This document shows, piece after piece, positions 5,792 through 7,652 of a stretch of DNA of 7,652 bases. A program made the translations under genes and the position numbers. Below the pieces are notes generated by a model. That model did no database searches and had not been told where the DNA came from. It saw only the letters and a program-made list of their open reading frames with translations. How positions within the stretch are numbered: position 1 is the stretch's first letter; each line of letters opens with the position of its first letter. The stretch comes from Asaia bogorensis (GTDB taxonomy: Bacteria > Pseudomonadota > Alphaproteobacteria > Acetobacterales > Acetobacteraceae): the NCBI GenBank assembly GCA_945886995.1, contig CAMCZJ010000146.1, forward strand, positions 1 to 7,652. The letters run 5' to 3'.

Positions 5792-5826
5792 GGGGGGGCG
5801 CGCGGGGCTAAACCCCGGGCCCTGTC
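5786..5826 (+). promoter_or_regulatory. def upstream region: possible promoter and hairpin, no clear RBS
   Basis: TTGCAA is its own reverse complement, so the same hexamer (5786-5791) also reads as a -35 on the plus strand, 17 nt before TAAACC (5809-5814), a weak -10. A 7-G run (5792-5798) lies between. CGGGG (5803-5807) and CCCCG (5813-5817) form a perfect 5-bp hairpin with loop CTAAA, ending nine bases before the def ATG. No purine-rich Shine-Dalgarno precedes the ATG; only GGG at 5817-5819 is present. If this promoter is used, the def mRNA would be nearly leaderless. The promoter reading is weak. Confidence 0.25.
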
Positions 5827-6354
5827 ATGACCGAAACCGAAACCCTGCCGATCCTGCTGGTGCCCGACAAAAGGCTGCGCCTGAAAGCGCGCCCGCTTGG
5901 CGCTGCTGATGGAGATACCATCCGCGCCCTCGCGCCCAGAATGCTTGCCACCATGTATGCCGCGCCCGGCATTGGCCTGGCCGCGCCGCAAATTGGCGAA
6001 GGGCTGCGCTTGGTGGTGCTTGATATTCAGCCCAAGGAAAAGCCCGAGCCACTGGTGCTGGTGAACCCCGAAATCATCGCCGAAAGCACTGAAACCGCCA
6101 CGCGCGAAGAAGGCTGCCTATCCCTTCCCGGTCAATATGCCGATGTCACGCGCCCTGCCCGCGTGAAGGTGCGCTACCTGGACCTGACGGGTGCGAAGCG
6201 GGAAATTGAGGGCGACGGCCTGCTTTCCGCCTGCCTGCAACATGAAATTGACCATTTGGATGGCGTTTTGTTCGTGGATTACCTCTCCGCCCTCAAGCGC
6301 AACATGATCCTGCGTAAGCTCGCGAAGGATCTGAAATCCCAGCAGCGCGGGTGA
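5827..6354 (+). CDS. def: peptide deformylase
   Basis: A 175-residue metalloenzyme (Fe2+ in most bacteria) that removes the N-formyl group from nascent polypeptides at the ribosome exit. All three signature motifs are intact: GIGLAAPQ (48-55), EGCLSLP (95-101) with metal ligand Cys97, and QHEIDHLDG (138-146) with ligands His139 and His143 and catalytic Glu140. The N-terminus LPILLVPDKRLR is the usual deformylase opening; the preceding MTETET is a short extension. The ATG at 5827 lacks a strong RBS, but no better in-frame start is nearby. It is first of a def-fmt-truA operon: its stop overlaps the fmt start by four bases (GTGA), which suggests coupled translation of the enzymes that add and remove the formyl group. 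It is divergent from hsp20. Confidence 0.96.
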   Translation: MTETETLPILLVPDKRLRLKARPLGAADGDTIRALAPRMLATMYAAPGIGLAAPQIGEGLRLVVLDIQPKEKPEPLVLVNPEIIAESTETATREEGCLSLPGQYADVTRPARVKVRYLDLTGAKREIEGDGLLSACLQHEIDHLDGVLFVDYLSALKRNMILRKLAKDLKSQQRG

Positions 6355-7277
6355 GCAGCCAAAAGCGCCCTTTGCGCCTGGCCTTCATGGGCAGCCCGGA
6401 TTTTTCAGTGCCGGCCTTGCGCGCGCTGCATGATGCTGGGCATGAGATTGCCGCGGTTTATTGCCAGCCCCCCAAACCCGCCGGGCGCGGGCAGAAGGAA
6501 ACGCCCTGCCCGGTGCATCGCGCTGCGCTGGCATTGGGCCTGCCCGTGCGCCATCCCGCGCGGTTGAAGCGTGATGAAGCCGAACACACAGCCTTCGCCG
6601 CGCTTGATTTGGATGTGGCGGTGGTCGCGGCCTATGGGCTGATTTTGCCCAAAGCCATGCTGGATGCACCGCGGCGCGGGTGCCTGAATATCCATGCCTC
6701 ACTCCTGCCGCGCTGGCGCGGGGCGGGGCCGATCCAGGCGGCGATTCTGGCGGGCGACGCTGAGACCGGCATCACCATCATGCGCATGGAAGAAGGGCTG
6801 GATACGGGGCCGATGCTGCTTGCGGAAGCGGTGCCGATCTCACCCACCACCACCACGCCCGCATTGCATGATGCGCTGGCAGAGCTCGGCGCCCGGTTGA
6901 TCCTGCGCGCGCTGGAGCAAGACCCACCGGCCACGCCTCAGCCAGAAGAAGGCGTTACCTACGCCCCAAAACTCACCAAGGAAGATGGCCGCCTGGTTTG
7001 GGCGCAACCGGCCGAGGCTTTGGAACGGCGCATCCGCGCGCTCAATCCCTGGCCGGGCACCTTCTTTATGCTGAAAGGCGAAGCCATTCGCATCTCAGCC
7101 GCTTCCCTTGAAGCCGGCCACGGCACCCCTGGTGAGGCTTTGGATGATGCGGGCCTGATCGCCTGCGGGCAGGGCGCATTGCGACTGCTTGGCCTTCAAC
7201 GCCCAGGCCGCGCCGCCATGGCCGCCGAGGCGTTTTTGCGCGGCCTGCCAATCCCCGCCGGCACCCGCCTGGAATGA
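6351..7277 (+). CDS. fmt: methionyl-tRNA formyltransferase
   Basis: A 308-residue enzyme that transfers a formyl group from 10-formyltetrahydrofolate to Met on initiator tRNA, enabling bacterial translation initiation. The N-terminal formyl-transfer domain starts RLAFMGSPDFSVP (9-21), has the tRNA-binding loop PPKPAGRGQKETPCPV (40-55) and the active site LNIHASLLPRWRGAGPI (112-128), with Asn113 and His115. Asp151 in EEGLDTGP completes the triad at the same spacing as in the E. coli enzyme. The C-terminal OB-like domain begins near 205 (TYAPKLTKEDGRLVW, ALNPWPGTF). Length is normal. The start is GTG at 6351, inside the GTGA overlap with the def stop. truA follows after four bases. Confidence 0.96.
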   Translation: MSSQKRPLRLAFMGSPDFSVPALRALHDAGHEIAAVYCQPPKPAGRGQKETPCPVHRAALALGLPVRHPARLKRDEAEHTAFAALDLDVAVVAAYGLILPKAMLDAPRRGCLNIHASLLPRWRGAGPIQAAILAGDAETGITIMRMEEGLDTGPMLLAEAVPISPTTTTPALHDALAELGARLILRALEQDPPATPQPEEGVTYAPKLTKEDGRLVWAQPAEALERRIRALNPWPGTFFMLKGEAIRISAASLEAGHGTPGEALDDAGLIACGQGALRLLGLQRPGRAAMAAEAFLRGLPIPAGTRLE

Positions 7278-7281
7278 CGCC

Positions 7282-7652
7282 ATGCCCCGCTATGCGCTGA
7301 GGCTGGAATATGATGGCGCGCCCTTTTGCGGCTGGCAGCGCCAGCATGGTCAGCTTTCCATCCAGCTTGTGCTGGAAGAAGCCGCCGCGCATTTGAATGG
7401 CGGAGAGCCCCCGCTGGTGACCGCCGCCGGGCGCACCGATGCCGGCGTGCATGCCGAAGCCCAAGTGGCGCATCTGGATCTGGCCACGGACCTGCCGCTT
7501 GAACGGGTGCGAGAGGCTTTGAACTTCCACACCCGCCCGCACCCCGTGGCGATAACAGGCGCGGCGATTGTGCCCGAAGATTGGTCCGCCAGGTTTTCCG
7601 CCATTGGCCGCGCCTATCGCTACCGCATCCTGAACCGCGCGGCGCGCCCCGC
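7282..7652 (+). CDS. truA: tRNA pseudouridine synthase A (3' end outside window)
   Basis: The first 123 codons of the enzyme that converts uridines 38-40 of the tRNA anticodon stem-loop to pseudouridine; the rest lies beyond the window. The opening RYALRLEYDGAPFCGWQRQ (3-21) is the standard TruA N-terminus, and the catalytic motif AGRTDAGVHA (49-58) carries the nucleophile Asp53. NFHTRPHPVAI (81-91) and WSARFSAIGRAYRYRI (101-116), with the active-site Tyr region, follow as expected. The ATG at 7282 is four bases after the fmt stop; the only upstream purine-rich stretch, GGAATGA, overlaps the fmt end, so coupling to fmt translation is likely. It is intact as far as visible. Confidence 0.95.
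   Translation, partial: MPRYALRLEYDGAPFCGWQRQHGQLSIQLVLEEAAAHLNGGEPPLVTAAGRTDAGVHAEAQVAHLDLATDLPLERVREALNFHTRPHPVAITGAAIVPEDWSARFSAIGRAYRYRILNRAARP

Noticed and set aside
5235..5909. Plus-strand open frame of 224 codons
   Set aside because: Antisense to hsp20 and overlapping the first part of def in another frame; both of those have diagnostic family motifs.
1..7652. Mobile element, CRISPR array, toxin-antitoxin or defence island
   Set aside because: No transposase, integrase, terminal inverted repeats, regularly spaced repeats or toxin/antitoxin-like small gene pair is visible; genes are intact, densely packed and of uniform composition.

Overview
The window looks like a chromosomal segment of a high-GC alphaproteobacterium, most likely Rhodospirillales/Acetobacteraceae (Roseomonas-like). 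This rests on the def-fmt-truA order, the hsp20-DUF1150 pair, a Bug-type tripartite tricarboxylate transporter receptor and the GC-rich codon use. The taxonomy is inferred from gene order and protein character, not from a search. I see no insertion sequence, phage gene, CRISPR array, tRNA or rRNA, and no clearly new defence or mobile system.

Layout: (1) Positions 1-2784, minus strand: a tight three-gene unit read right to left, made of a TTT-family periplasmic receptor, an Ldh-family NAD(P)-dependent 2-hydroxyacid-type dehydrogenase and a SpoU/TrmH RNA 2'-O-ribose methyltransferase. The junctions are TGATG (1-nt overlap) and GTGA (4-nt overlap), so the genes are probably translationally coupled. 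A short hairpin and possibly the start of another minus-strand gene lie beyond it. (2) Positions 2785-2896: a divergent control region. (3) Positions 2897-4889, plus strand: an M20-family amidohydrolase followed 13 nt later by an FkbM-like SAM-dependent methyltransferase, ending in a short terminator hairpin. (4) Positions 4904-5699, minus strand: hsp20 then a DUF1150 protein, the classic alphaproteobacterial pair. The hsp20 leader can fold into a hairpin that hides the whole Shine-Dalgarno sequence behind a UCGCU motif with a bulged G, which is the architecture of a ROSE RNA thermometer. (5) Positions 5700-5826: a second divergent control region. (6) Positions 5827-7652, plus strand: def, fmt and truA (cut by the window end), a translation/tRNA-maturation operon with 4-nt overlap and 4-nt gap junctions.

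How the genes work together: Fmt formylates initiator Met-tRNA, Def removes the formyl group from nascent proteins, and TruA pseudouridylates the tRNA anticodon arm. The TTT receptor, dehydrogenase and M20 hydrolase could serve uptake and breakdown of an organic acid or N-acyl amino acid, but the substrate cannot be read from the sequence. The most interesting item is the predicted RNA thermometer in front of hsp20.
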